A stretch of 64,000 bases of DNA, taken from positions 62,001 through 126,000 of the forward strand of contig NZ_JASERL010000011.1 of the NCBI RefSeq assembly GCF_030766935.1. The letters are read 5' to 3'. This stretch comes from Streptomyces sp. KL109B (GTDB lineage Bacteria; Actinomycetota; Actinomycetes; Streptomycetales; Streptomycetaceae). The first letter of the stretch is position 1. Each line of letters opens with the position of its first letter. A program made the position numbers and the translations under genes. This document shows, piece by piece, positions 47,628 through 56,921 of the stretch. The notes below the pieces were generated by a model. That model saw only the letters and a program-made list of their open reading frames with translations. It ran no database searches and was not told the DNA's origin.

Positions 47628-50402
47628 TCAGGAGGAGTGGGTGGACTCGGACTCGCTGAGCAGGCGCACCAGTTGGGCCCTTCGGTGCACCCCTTCCAGC
47701 TTCCGGTAGATGTTGCCGAGGTGGAACTCGACCGTCTTGACGCTGAGGAACAGCTCTTCCGCCGCTTCGTGGTTGGTGACGCCGCGGCCCACGGCGAGGG
47801 CCACGCGCAGTTCCTGCGGGGTCAGTCCGTCCAGCGGGGTGGGTCCGGAGTCGACCTTGTCGCCGCCGGCGGCGTGCAGTTCGGCGGCGGCGCGGGCCGC
47901 CCAACCGGCCGCTCCGAGCCGGTCGAAGGTGGTCAGGGCGCGTTGCAGGCGGCGCCGGGCCTCGCTGCGGCGGCCGAGGCGGCGCAGCAGCTCCCCGCAC
48001 GCGAAGTCGGTGCGACCGCGCTCGAACGGGGCTTGGATGTCGGCGAGTTCGGCGAGGGCTCGGTCCATGTGGCGCTCGACGTAGGCCGGTTCCAGCATGC
48101 CGCGGCAGCGGGCCGCCGCTGCCGCGGTGATGGGGCGCCTGCCGCGCCCGGCCTCGTGTTCCAGGACGCGCAGTACGTCGTACGCCTCGTCGGTGCGGTG
48201 CAGATGGACGTACGCCTCGGCGAGGTCGGCGGCCCAGGAGAGGTAGAGGCCGTCGCCGCGGCCGTTGGCGAGGGAGAAGGCGCGTACCTCTTCGAGGTGT
48301 GCGGCGGCCTCTTCGTAGTGGCCGAGGCCGAGTTCGAGGAGGCCGAGGGCGCCACGCGCGCGTGCCGCGTCCATGGGGAGTTCGGCGGCGGCCGCCAGGG
48401 AACGGCACTGCGCCTCGTGGGCGCGGCAGTCCGCCTCCCTGCCGAGTACGGCCTCCGTGCGGGCCTGGGCGGCGAGCGCCCGGCACACCTCGATGACGCG
48501 TCCGGTGTCCTCGCCGAGGCGGGCGGACTCGTCGGCGTGGGCGAGCGAGGAGTTCCACTCGCCGCGCCAGAACTCGACGACGGAGAGCGTGCCGAGGAGG
48601 TGGGCGAGGAGGCCGACGGTGCTGGAGGAGCGGGCGGCGTGCACGGCGCGGTCGAGGAGGGCGTGCCCCTCGTCCAGTTCCTCGGTGGCCAGGTAGCACA
48701 GGCCGCCGACGCCGGAGACCGGGTAGGGGAACGACAAGTCCGGTGCCGCCAGGGGTTTTTCGAGGTCGCGGAGCAGGGCGCGGCCGTCCTCCGCGTCGCC
48801 GCCGAGGAGTTCGACGAGGGCGTGCAGCAGGCGTACGGGGAGGGCCGCCGCCGCGTCGCCGAAGGCGTCGGCGATCTGCATGGACTCGGCGGAGGTGGCG
48901 CGGGCCGCCGTGAGGTCGCCGATGGCGAGTTCGGTGAGGGTGATACCGCCGAGCATGACGGCTGCGAGCCCCGGGTCGACGCGGCGGGCCTCGTCGACGG
49001 CGGAGCGGAGCTGCTCGCGGGCGCGGGCCGGGCGGCCGCGCTGGATGTCGACGTAGCAGCGCAGTTGCCGCAGGTCGAGGCGGGTGCGGGCGTGGGCGGC
49101 GTGGCCGAGGGCGCGGTCGAGGAGGTCGGCGGCCTCGTCGAGGGAGCCCGCGGCCTGCGCGGCGCGGGCTGCGGCGAGCAGGCGGCGGGCCTTGCCCTCG
49201 TCGTCGGGGGTGAAGCGGGCGGCGTGCGCGTACAGGCGGGCGGCGAGCGGGAAGGCGAGGCTGGCGGGGCCGCCGGACGCCGCGTTCTCCAGGGCCGTCG
49301 CGACCTGTTCGTCGGGGTCGGCGCCGGATTCGGAGAGGTGCCAGGCGTACCGTTCCAGCGCGGTGGGGGCCTGCGCGCCCTGGAGGGCCTGGGCGACGGT
49401 GCGGTGGGCGCGCCAGCGGCGGACGGCGCTGGCCCCGTGGTAGACGCCGGAGCGGACGAGTGGATGCCGGAAGACGTACGCGCCTTCTTCCACGGTCATC
49501 AGGCCTGCCCGCTCGGCCGGTTCGAGGTCGGCGTACGTCAACTGGTGGGCGCGCAGGACGCGTTCGGTGCCGGCGAGGGGGCGGGGGCCGAGGACGGCGA
49601 GGAGCAGCATGGCCTCGCGGGTCGGGTCGGGCAGCCGGGTGATGGCGCTGTGGAAGGTGTGGGCGAGGATGTCCCCGATGGGGAGCGGGGCGCCGGTGTC
49701 GGGGCGGTGGTCGCCGTGGGCGAGGAGGGCGGGGAGTTCGACGAGGGCGAGGGGGTTGCCGCGGGCCTCGGAGAGCAGCCACTGGATGTCGTGCGTCGAC
49801 AGGGGCTCGTCGGCTTCCTCGGCGACGAGTTCACGGGCCGCGCCTGCGTCCAGGCCGCGCAGGCTGAGGGATTCGACGGGGGCGAGGCGGGAGGCGGCGG
49901 CGTCGGTGTCGCGGGTGGCGAAGAGGGCGACGATGCCTTCGCGGCCGAGGCGGCGGGTGGCGAAGGCGAGGGCGTCGAGGGAGTACGGGTCGAGCCACTG
50001 CGCGTCGTCGACGACGACGAGCACCGGGCCGGATTCGCTGATCGCGCCCAGCAGGCTGAGCGTGCCCGCGGCGACCGCGAAGCGGTCCTGGGCGATGGCG
50101 GGGCCGAGGGCGAGGGCGCCGGTGAGGGCGGCGGCCTGGCGGTCGGGGATGCGGGTGAGGTGGTCGGTGACGGGGCGGAAGAGGTCGGCGAGTCCTACGT
50201 ACGGGAGTTGGGATTCCGTTTCGATGCCCTGGGTGCGGAGGCGGGTGAGGTCGCGGGCGAGGGATTCGGCGTAGGCGAGCAGGCTGGTCTTGCCGATGCC
50301 GGCCTCTCCGCGGACGACCAGGGCGGAGCTGTGTCCTGCGGTGCGGGCGGCGTCGATGAGGTCGGTCAGTCGTGCGCATTCCGCTGTACGGCCCAGCAGC
50401 AT
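47628..50402 (-). CDS. LuxR-type (LAL) ATPase transcriptional regulator
   Basis: A 924-residue large ATP-binding regulator of the LuxR family. It begins MLLGRTAECARLTDLIDAARTAG, with Walker A GEAGIGKTS (residues 32-40), the AAA-type Walker B VLVVVDDAQWLD and FATRDTDAA as sensor. The middle is TPR-like helices (ARRLLAAARAAQAAGSLDEAADLLDRALGHA). The C-terminus is a LuxR winged helix (LTPQELRVALAVGRGVTNHEAAEELFLSVKTVEFHLGNIYRKL). The ATG at 50402 gives the usual N-terminus. Family members such as MalT sense sugars or small metabolites and activate pathways; the target here is unclear, but the gene lies beside glgX. Confidence 0.93.
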   Translation of the reverse strand: MLLGRTAECARLTDLIDAARTAGHSSALVVRGEAGIGKTSLLAYAESLARDLTRLRTQGIETESQLPYVGLADLFRPVTDHLTRIPDRQAAALTGALALGPAIAQDRFAVAAGTLSLLGAISESGPVLVVVDDAQWLDPYSLDALAFATRRLGREGIVALFATRDTDAAASRLAPVESLSLRGLDAGAARELVAEEADEPLSTHDIQWLLSEARGNPLALVELPALLAHGDHRPDTGAPLPIGDILAHTFHSAITRLPDPTREAMLLLAVLGPRPLAGTERVLRAHQLTYADLEPAERAGLMTVEEGAYVFRHPLVRSGVYHGASAVRRWRAHRTVAQALQGAQAPTALERYAWHLSESGADPDEQVATALENAASGGPASLAFPLAARLYAHAARFTPDDEGKARRLLAAARAAQAAGSLDEAADLLDRALGHAAHARTRLDLRQLRCYVDIQRGRPARAREQLRSAVDEARRVDPGLAAVMLGGITLTELAIGDLTAARATSAESMQIADAFGDAAAALPVRLLHALVELLGGDAEDGRALLRDLEKPLAAPDLSFPYPVSGVGGLCYLATEELDEGHALLDRAVHAARSSSTVGLLAHLLGTLSVVEFWRGEWNSSLAHADESARLGEDTGRVIEVCRALAAQARTEAVLGREADCRAHEAQCRSLAAAAELPMDAARARGALGLLELGLGHYEEAAAHLEEVRAFSLANGRGDGLYLSWAADLAEAYVHLHRTDEAYDVLRVLEHEAGRGRRPITAAAAARCRGMLEPAYVERHMDRALAELADIQAPFERGRTDFACGELLRRLGRRSEARRRLQRALTTFDRLGAAGWAARAAAELHAAGGDKVDSGPTPLDGLTPQELRVALAVGRGVTNHEAAEELFLSVKTVEFHLGNIYRKLEGVHRRAQLVRLLSESESTHSS

Positions 50403-50716
50403 GGGGTCAGGGTAACCCGGGGTACGTGGCACCGGGAGCCGTCAACTGGCCGTTGGGGCTTACGGGTTGAACGTTGCGGCTACCTTCCTCCCACGCCTCG
50501 GGGCTCCGCCCCGGACCCCGCGCCTCAAACGCCGGCGAGGCTGGAAAGATCGGGGCTCCGCCCCGGACCCCGCGCCTCAAACGCCGGCGGGGCTTGATTG
50601 TGGTCATCCGCCGGCGGGGCTTGATTGTGGTCATCCGCCGGTGGGGCTGGATTTGGTTGGCCCGATCAAGCCCCTGCGGCGACCCCGCAGCGGGGTCCGG
50701 GGCGGAGCCCCGGGGG
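50403..50716. repeat. Composite repeat spacer with direct, tandem and inverted copies
   Basis: The 314-bp spacer lacks a gene. The 23-bp core beginning CGGGGCTCCGCCCCGGA lies at 50499-50521 and again at 50551-50573, and its perfect reverse complement lies at 50690-50712. Between them, a 27-bp unit (50583-50609) is repeated directly at 50610-50636 and partly from 50637; it contains GGCGGGGCTTGATTGTGG. The inverted copies could fold into a large stem of about 23 bp around 170 bases. The inverted copy lies just 4 bp from the stop of the ABC exporter gene. Confidence 0.85.
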
Positions 50717-52609
50717 TTACGCCGCCTCCGGCACCGGGGACGGTTCGGAGAACTGGGTGCGGTAGAGCTCCGCGTAGCGGCCGCCGAGGGCGAGGAGGGA
50801 GGTGTGGGTGCCGTGTTCGGCCACGCGGCCGTCCTCGATGACCAGGATCTGGTCCGCGGAGCGGATCGTGGAGAGGCGGTGGGCGATGACCACCGCCGTG
50901 CGTCCCTCCAGGGCCTCCGCGAGCGCTTCCTGGACCGCCACCTCGGAGGTGTTGTCGAGGTGGGCGGTGGCCTCGTCGAGGATGACGACGCGTTGCCGGG
51001 CCAGCAACAGGCGGGCGATGGTCATGCGTTGACGTTCCCCGCCGGAGAGGCGGTAGCCGCGTTCGCCGACGACCGTGTCCAACCCGTCCGGCAGCTCGCG
51101 GACGAGTGTGTCGAGGCGGGCCCGGCGGAGTACGTCCCAGAGCTCCGCCTCCTCCGCCTCGGGCCGCGCCAGCAGCAGGTTCGCGCGGACCGTGTCGTGG
51201 AAGAGGTGGCCGTCCTGGGTGACCATGCCGAGCGTGGCGCGCAGCGATGCCGCACCCGCGTCGCGCACGTCGACGCCGCCGATGCGGACGGCCCCGCCAT
51301 CGGTGTCGTACAGGCGCGGAAGCAGCGACGCGATGGTTGATTTGCCGGCGCCTGAGGAGCCGACGAGGGCCACCGTCTGGCCGGGTTCCGCGCGGAAGGA
51401 GACACCGTGCAGGACCTCGGAGCCGCCCCGTGTGTCCAGCGATGCGACCTCTTCCAGGGAGGCGAGGGACACCTTGTCCGCTGCCGGGTAGCCGAAGCGG
51501 ACGTCGTCGAACTCGACCGCCACCGGACCGTTCGGGATCTCGGTCGCGTCCGGCTTCTCGTCGATCAGGGGCTTGAGGTCGAGTACCTCGAAGACCCGCT
51601 CGAAGCTGACGAGCGCGCTCATGACCTCGACCCGGGCCCCGGCGAGCGAGGTCAGCGGCGCGTACAGGCGGGTGAGGAGAAGGGCGAGCGACACCACCGC
51701 GCCCGCTTCCAGCGTGCCTTCCAGCGCGAAGTAGCCGCCGAGGCCGTAGACCAGCGCGAGGGCGAGCGCCGATACGAGTGTCAGCGCCGTGATGAACGCC
51801 GACTGCGCCATGGCGGTGCGTACGCCGATGTCCCGCACCCGGTTCGCGCGCTCCGCGAACTCCGCCGACTCGTCGCCGGGCCGCCCGAACAGCTTGATCA
51901 GCGTGGCGCCGGGCGCCGAGAACCGCTCGGTCATCCGGGTGCCCATCGCCGCGTTGTGCGCGGCGGCCTCGCGCTGGAGGCGGGCCATGCGGGAGCCCAT
52001 GCGGCGGGCGGGGAGCACGAAGACCGGCAGGAGCAGCAGGGCGAGGAGGGTGATCTGCCAGGAGAGGGTGAGCATCACCGCGAGGGTGAGGACGAGAGTC
52101 ACCACGTTCCCGACCACCCCCGACAGCGTGTTGCTGAACGCGCGCTGCGCGCCGATCACGTCGTTGTTGAGGCGGCTGACCAGGGCTCCCGTCCGGGTCC
52201 TGGTGAAGAAGGCGACGGGCATGCGTTGTACGTGGTCGAAGACGGCGGTGCGCAGGTCGAGGATGAGCCCCTCGCCGAGGTTCGACGACAGCCAGCGGGC
52301 CAGGAGCCCGAATCCGGCCTCGGCGAGCGCGATCGCCGCGATGAGGAGGGCGAGGCGGATGATGTGGCCCTGGTCGTCGCCGCCCACGATCGCGTCGACG
52401 ACCTTGCCCGCGAGCATCGGCGTCGCGACGGCGAGCAGCGCGGTCAGGATGCTGAGGAATACGAACTGGGCGATGCGCCGCCGGTGCGGGCGGGCGAACG
52501 CGGCGATCCTGCGGAGGGTCGCGCGGGCGAAGGGGCGGCCGTTCGGGCCGCCGTTCTGGGCATTCATGACGCTGTGCAGCTGCGTCCAGGCTGTCGTCTC
52601 CATGCTCAT
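50717..52609 (-). CDS. ABC exporter, fused membrane and ATPase domains
   Basis: A 630-residue half-transporter. The N-terminal six-helix exporter domain (about 35-330) starts FVFLSILTALLAVATPMLAGKVVDAIVGG. The ATPase domain has Walker A LVGSSGAGKST, the signature LSGGERQRMTIARLLLARQR and Walker B VVILDEATAHLDNTSE. It should form a dimer that expels a lipid or drug-like compound. The ATG at 52609 is the first codon possible after the predicted RNA start, and a second ATG follows two codons later. A SoxR-type promoter drives it, like the SoxR-controlled ABC transporter gene of S. coelicolor, so it is probably induced by redox-active compounds such as actinorhodin-like quinones or phenazines. 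Confidence 0.94.
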   Translation of the reverse strand: MSMETTAWTQLHSVMNAQNGGPNGRPFARATLRRIAAFARPHRRRIAQFVFLSILTALLAVATPMLAGKVVDAIVGGDDQGHIIRLALLIAAIALAEAGFGLLARWLSSNLGEGLILDLRTAVFDHVQRMPVAFFTRTRTGALVSRLNNDVIGAQRAFSNTLSGVVGNVVTLVLTLAVMLTLSWQITLLALLLLPVFVLPARRMGSRMARLQREAAAHNAAMGTRMTERFSAPGATLIKLFGRPGDESAEFAERANRVRDIGVRTAMAQSAFITALTLVSALALALVYGLGGYFALEGTLEAGAVVSLALLLTRLYAPLTSLAGARVEVMSALVSFERVFEVLDLKPLIDEKPDATEIPNGPVAVEFDDVRFGYPAADKVSLASLEEVASLDTRGGSEVLHGVSFRAEPGQTVALVGSSGAGKSTIASLLPRLYDTDGGAVRIGGVDVRDAGAASLRATLGMVTQDGHLFHDTVRANLLLARPEAEEAELWDVLRRARLDTLVRELPDGLDTVVGERGYRLSGGERQRMTIARLLLARQRVVILDEATAHLDNTSEVAVQEALAEALEGRTAVVIAHRLSTIRSADQILVIEDGRVAEHGTHTSLLALGGRYAELYRTQFSEPSPVPEAA

Positions 52610-52616
52610 GCCGATG

Positions 52617-52647
52617 AGAGTAGAACCTCAACCAATCTTGAGGTCAA
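52617..52647 (-). promoter_or_regulatory. SoxR-type promoter driving the ABC exporter
   Basis: On the reverse strand, TTGACC (-35, 52642-52647) and TACTCT (-10, 52617-52622) are 19 bp apart, the overlong spacing of MerR-family promoters. The spacer region holds the SoxR-like dyad CCTCAA-N6-TTGAGG (52626-52643, forward strand, outer A and T also matching at 52625 and 52644). The predicted start at 52609-52611 falls at the ATG of the exporter, so the transcript should be leaderless. Confidence 0.85.
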
Positions 52648-52777
52648 GCGTTCCGCGATACAGATGCGACACCCCAGGTCACACCTCTTGACCCTCGGGT
52701 AACCGGAACGTAACTTCGCTTCAATTCTTGTGCCCATTACACGAGTTGTGGGCCCCGTACGATCGGGAAGCGAAGGC

Positions 52778-55063
52778 ATGCCGGAGCTGCGTAGACGTAC
52801 CCTGCTGTCCGCGATCGGTGTCACCGCTGCCGCGGGCACCGCCACCACCACCAGCCAGTCCGCCGTCGCACACGCGGCCACGGCGGCCCCCGCCGCCCCG
52901 CGCGAGAGCTACGAGGGCAAGGTCCGGAGCCTCCTCGCCCGTATGACTCTCGAAGAGAAGCTGGGGCAGTTGCAGCAGCTCCCCTGGTCGTACGACCTCA
53001 ATCCGGGTTCGGGGACCACGAAGGCGGTCGAGGACGCCGCGCGCACCGGCCGCGTCGGCTCCGTGTTCAGCATCTTCGGCGCGAAGACCACCAACGCACT
53101 GCAGCGCATCGCCGTCGATGAGTCCCGGCTCGGCATCCCGCTGCTGCTCGGCCTCGACGTGATCCACGGGATGTGGACCAACTTCCCGATCCCGCTCGCC
53201 CAGGCCGCCAGCTTCGACCCGGACGTGGCCCGCTCGGACGCCGAGGTGTCGGCGAAGGAGGCCAGGTCAAACGGCGTGCACTGGACGTTCTCCCCGATGA
53301 TGGACGTCACGCACGAGCCGCGCTGGGGCCGGATCGCCGAGGGCAACGGCGAGGACCCGTATCTGACCGCGCGGTTCGCGGCGGCCAAGGTGAAGGGATA
53401 CCAGGGCTCCGGGTACGGCTCGAAGGAGACCGTCGCGGCGTGCGCGAAGCACTTCGTGGCGTACGGCGGCGCGGAGGGCGGCCGGGACTACAACACGGTC
53501 GACGTGTCCGAGTCGCGGCTGCGGAATCTCTATCTCCCGCCGTTCAAGGCGGCGTTGGACGCCGGTGTCGCCACCGTGATGGCCTCCTTCAACACCCTCA
53601 GCGGCGTTCCGGCGCACGGCAATCCGCACACGCTCACCGACATCCTCAAGAAGGAGTGGGGGTTCGATGGGCTCGTCGTCAGCGACTACAACGGCGTCGA
53701 GGAACTGATCCCGCACGGCTTCGCCGAGGACGGCGCGGACGCGGCACGGCTCGCCCTCAACGCCGGCGTCGACATGGAGATGACCAGCACGAACCTCCTC
53801 ACCAACGGCAAGAAGCTGGTGCGCGCCGGGAAGATCGAGGAGCGCCGGATCGACGACGCCGTGGCGTGCCTGCTGCGCCTGAAGTACGAACTCGGCCTGT
53901 TCGACGACCCGTACGTGGAGGAGTCGAAGGCGATCGACGAGCCGTCGGCCGACGCGCGCAAGGCGGCGCGCGCCGCCGCCTCCCGCTCGATGGTTCTTCT
54001 GAAGAACGAGCGGGACGCGCTGCCGCTGAAGAAGTCGGTCAAGTCCCTTGCCGTCGTTGGCCCGTTCGCGGACTCCTCCGATCTTCTCGGTACGTGGGTG
54101 GTGCCCGCGTCGGCCGAGAAGTTCCCTTCGGTGAAGGTGCTCGACGCCGTGAAGAAAGCGGCTCCCAGCGCCGAGGTCACGTACGCGCGCGGCGTCGACC
54201 CGGAGGGCAAGGACACGGGCGGCATCGCGGACGCGGTGGCCGCCGCGAAGGCCGCGGACGTCACCGTCGTGGTCGTCGGCGAGCCGCCGTCGATGAGCGG
54301 TGAGGCCGCGGCGCGCAGCGACATCTCGCTGCCGGGCGCGCAGGAGAAGCTGATCGCGGCGGTCGCGGAGACCGGGAAGCCGTTCGTGGTGGTGCTTGTC
54401 GGCGGCCGCCCGCTGACCGTCGGTGACTGGCTGGACAGCGCCCCTGCCGTCCTGGAGGCCTGGCACCCGGGCATCGAGGCGGGCAACGCGATCGCGGACG
54501 TCCTGTTCGGGGCCGTGAACCCCGGCGGCAAGCTGCCGGTGTCCTTCCCGCGGACCACCGGCCAGATCCCGATCCACTACAACCACGAGTCGACGGGCCG
54601 CCCGTACGACAAGGACAACAAGTACACGTCGAAGTACCTGGACCTGCCGCCGACCCCGCAGTTCCCCTTCGGGTACGGGCTCAGCTATACGAAGTTCGCC
54701 TTCGGCACACCGAAGTTGAGCCGGTCCTCGATCTCGGCGGCAGCCCTTGGCAAGGGCGACACCCTTGAGGTGTCCGTCGAGGTACGCAACACCGGCTCGC
54801 GCTCCGGGGACGAGGTCGCGCAGCTGTACGTGCGTGATGTGGCGGCCTCGCTGACTCAACCGGTGCGCAGGCTGCGGGGGTTCAAGCGGGTCACGCTGGA
54901 CGCGGGGGCGGCGACGACGGTCCGGTTCCAGTTGGGCGCGGAGGACCTCGGGTTCTGGACGAACGACCCGAGCGGCGAATTCCGGGTCGAGGAGGGCGCG
55001 TTCGAGCTGTACGTGGGCGACAGCTCGACGGCGGATGCCAAGCTGAAGCTCACCGTCAGCTAG
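52778..55063 (+). CDS. Secreted GH3 beta-glucosidase-like enzyme
   Basis: A 761-residue family 3 glycoside hydrolase that releases terminal beta-linked sugars. The N-terminus has RRRTLLSAIG, a Tat-like signal, and a hydrophobic Ala-rich stretch. The TIM-barrel domain (ARMTLEEKLGQLQQL, GLDVIHGMWTNFPIPL, RWGRIAEGNGEDPYLTARFA) includes the nucleophile Asp303 in VVSDYNGVEEL. The second domain starts RSMVLLKNERDALPL and has AWHPGIEAGNAIADVLFGAVNPGGKLPVSFPR. A C-terminal fibronectin-like domain ends the protein (GFKRVTLDAG, FELYVGDSS). The ATG at 52778 fits the signal. Next to a crotonase on the same strand, 24 bp downstream. Confidence 0.94.
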   Translation: MPELRRRTLLSAIGVTAAAGTATTTSQSAVAHAATAAPAAPRESYEGKVRSLLARMTLEEKLGQLQQLPWSYDLNPGSGTTKAVEDAARTGRVGSVFSIFGAKTTNALQRIAVDESRLGIPLLLGLDVIHGMWTNFPIPLAQAASFDPDVARSDAEVSAKEARSNGVHWTFSPMMDVTHEPRWGRIAEGNGEDPYLTARFAAAKVKGYQGSGYGSKETVAACAKHFVAYGGAEGGRDYNTVDVSESRLRNLYLPPFKAALDAGVATVMASFNTLSGVPAHGNPHTLTDILKKEWGFDGLVVSDYNGVEELIPHGFAEDGADAARLALNAGVDMEMTSTNLLTNGKKLVRAGKIEERRIDDAVACLLRLKYELGLFDDPYVEESKAIDEPSADARKAARAAASRSMVLLKNERDALPLKKSVKSLAVVGPFADSSDLLGTWVVPASAEKFPSVKVLDAVKKAAPSAEVTYARGVDPEGKDTGGIADAVAAAKAADVTVVVVGEPPSMSGEAAARSDISLPGAQEKLIAAVAETGKPFVVVLVGGRPLTVGDWLDSAPAVLEAWHPGIEAGNAIADVLFGAVNPGGKLPVSFPRTTGQIPIHYNHESTGRPYDKDNKYTSKYLDLPPTPQFPFGYGLSYTKFAFGTPKLSRSSISAAALGKGDTLEVSVEVRNTGSRSGDEVAQLYVRDVAASLTQPVRRLRGFKRVTLDAGAATTVRFQLGAEDLGFWTNDPSGEFRVEEGAFELYVGDSSTADAKLKLTVS

Positions 55064-55087
55064 CACCCCGACCGGAGGGAATCCCTC

Positions 55088-55873
55088 ATGCCGCCGTCCG
55101 TCCGCGTCGAACGCGAAGGTCATGTCACCACGGTCGTGCTGTCCCGGCCCGAGGCCCGCAACGCGGTCGACGGGCCGACGGCGCGGCAACTGGCCGACGC
55201 CTTCCGCGCGTTCGAGGCGGACGACGCGGCGCGGGCCGCCGTGCTGTGGGGCGAGGGCGGCACGTTCTGCGCGGGCGCCGACCTCAAGGCGATCGGCACG
55301 GAGCGCGGGAACCGGGTCGAGGAGGGCGGGGACGGTCCGATGGGCCCGACCCGGCTGCGGCTCACAAAGCCGGTCGTCGCGGCGGTCGCGGGGCACGCGG
55401 TGGCGGGCGGGCTCGAACTCGCCCTCTGGTGCGATCTGCGGGTCGCCGAGGAGGACGCGGTGTTCGGCGTCTTCTGCCGCCGCTGGGGCGTCCCGCTCAT
55501 CGACGGCGGCACGGTCCGACTCCCCCGCCTCATCGGCGAGAGCCGCGCGAGCGATCTGATCCTCACCGGCCGCGCGGTCGAGGCGCGGGAGGCGTACGAG
55601 ATCGGCCTCGCGAACCGCCTCGTCCCGCCCGGCCGCTCCCGCGCAGAGGCGGAGGCGCTCGCCGCGAGCCTTGCCGCCTTCCCGCAGGACTGCCTGCGCA
55701 GCGACCGCGCCTCCCTGCGCGAACAGCACGGGCAGGACGAGGAGGCGGCGATGCGCGCGGAACTCCGGCACGGCATGGGCGTGTTGGGCGGGGCGGTCGA
55801 GGGCGCTGGGCGGTTCGCGGCGGGGGCCGGGCGGCACGGGACGTTCGAGGAATCGGGCGGCGCGGGCGCCTGA
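55088..55873 (+). CDS. Enoyl-CoA hydratase / isomerase family (crotonase)
   Basis: A 261-residue crotonase-fold enzyme. It has SRPEARNAVDGPTARQLADAF at the N-terminus, the CoA-binding and oxyanion loop GTFCAGADLKAIG and the second oxyanion element AGHAVAGGLELALWCDLRVA. The general-base region reads FCRRWGVPLIDGGTVRLPRLIG, where a Glu usually found in hydratases near this loop is replaced (IDGG), so hydratase activity is not assured; some members act as isomerases or thioester hydrolases. The ATG at 55088 follows GGAGG. It is probably co-transcribed with the GH3 gene, with no evident shared pathway. Confidence 0.88.
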   Translation: MPPSVRVEREGHVTTVVLSRPEARNAVDGPTARQLADAFRAFEADDAARAAVLWGEGGTFCAGADLKAIGTERGNRVEEGGDGPMGPTRLRLTKPVVAAVAGHAVAGGLELALWCDLRVAEEDAVFGVFCRRWGVPLIDGGTVRLPRLIGESRASDLILTGRAVEAREAYEIGLANRLVPPGRSRAEAEALAASLAAFPQDCLRSDRASLREQHGQDEEAAMRAELRHGMGVLGGAVEGAGRFAAGAGRHGTFEESGGAGA

Positions 55874-55962
55874 CGTACGGCAGGATGCTCACACACGTAC
55901 GCACGTTCACCTCAGGACACGTGCGTGAACAGCCGACGTCCGACAGGGAGTTGCAAGCACCG

Positions 55963-56787
55963 ATGCCGTCCACGCCCGAGACCTCGCCCACCCCGTCCCG
56001 TATCGACACCAGCAAGCCGCACCCGGCGCGGGTCTACGACTGGTACCTCGGCGGCAAGGACAACTATCCGGTGGACGAGGAGCTCGGCCGGCAGATCATG
56101 ACGCTGGAGCCGTTGGCCAAGTACGCGGCGCGGCACAACCGTTGGTTCATGCACCGCGCGACCCGGATGCTGGCCGCGCGCGGCGACGTGACGCAGTTCC
56201 TGGACATCGGCACCGGCATCCCGACCGAGCCGAACCTGCACCGCATCGCGCAGCGCGCCGTGCCCGAGGCGAGCGTCGTGTACGTCGACAACGACCCGAT
56301 CGTGCTGCGGCACGCGGAGGCGCTGCTGCGCGGCACCCCGGAGGGCATCACGCGCTACGTCCAGGCCGACGCAAGGGAACCGGGGAAGATCCTCGAACAG
56401 GCCCGGGAGATCCTGGACTTCGACAAGCCGATCGCGGTGTCGCTGATCGCGCTGCTGCACTTCATCCCGGACGACCAGGGCGCGTACGACATCGTGCGCA
56501 CCTTCGTGGACGCGCTGCCCTCGGGCAGCCACCTCGTCCTGTCCCAAGTGGCCTCGGACTACGACCCTTCGCGCACACAGCAGGCCATCGACATGTACGC
56601 GGCCGGTGGGGTCACGCTCGTGCCGCGCACGCACGAGGAAGTGACGAAGTTCTTCACAGGGTCCGGTCTCGAACTCGTCGACCCCGGTGTGGTCTGGCTG
56701 CCCGACTGGCGCCCGGAGTTGGCCGTCGACGAGGACCGGGACGGTTCCCCCGTGCCGATGTACGGGGCCGTGGGCCGCAAGAACTGA
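55963..56787 (+). CDS. SAM-dependent methyltransferase, DUF574 type
   Basis: A 274-residue S-adenosylmethionine methyltransferase of the kind plentiful in Streptomyces. The signature IDTSKPHPARVYDWYLGGKDNYPVDEE is followed by the SAM-binding loop FLDIGTGIPTEPNLHRIAQ, VYVDNDPIVLRHAEALL and the late VSLIALLHFIPDDQGAY. The substrate is unknown for almost all members. The ATG at 55963 fits the family's usual length; in-frame starts at 55921 (GTG) or 55885 (ATG) would add an unlikely tail. It follows the crotonase gene on the same strand with a 90-bp gap. Confidence 0.9.
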   Translation: MPSTPETSPTPSRIDTSKPHPARVYDWYLGGKDNYPVDEELGRQIMTLEPLAKYAARHNRWFMHRATRMLAARGDVTQFLDIGTGIPTEPNLHRIAQRAVPEASVVYVDNDPIVLRHAEALLRGTPEGITRYVQADAREPGKILEQAREILDFDKPIAVSLIALLHFIPDDQGAYDIVRTFVDALPSGSHLVLSQVASDYDPSRTQQAIDMYAAGGVTLVPRTHEEVTKFFTGSGLELVDPGVVWLPDWRPELAVDEDRDGSPVPMYGAVGRKN

Positions 56788-56921
56788 AGTGGCGTACGGG
56801 GTCAGGGCACTTGAGCGGGACAGGAGTCATCATGCCGAAGGGCATGACGAAACTCACACATGGCGATAGCCACGTGACGGACCGCAGCGAATACGCGTAC
56901 GGATCCCCTACGCTCGTTCAC

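Noticed and set aside
47490..47640. Forward ORF through the G-run array
   Set aside because: It reads as a TGD/NGE repeat made by the G-runs and continues only as the antisense frame of the LuxR-type gene.
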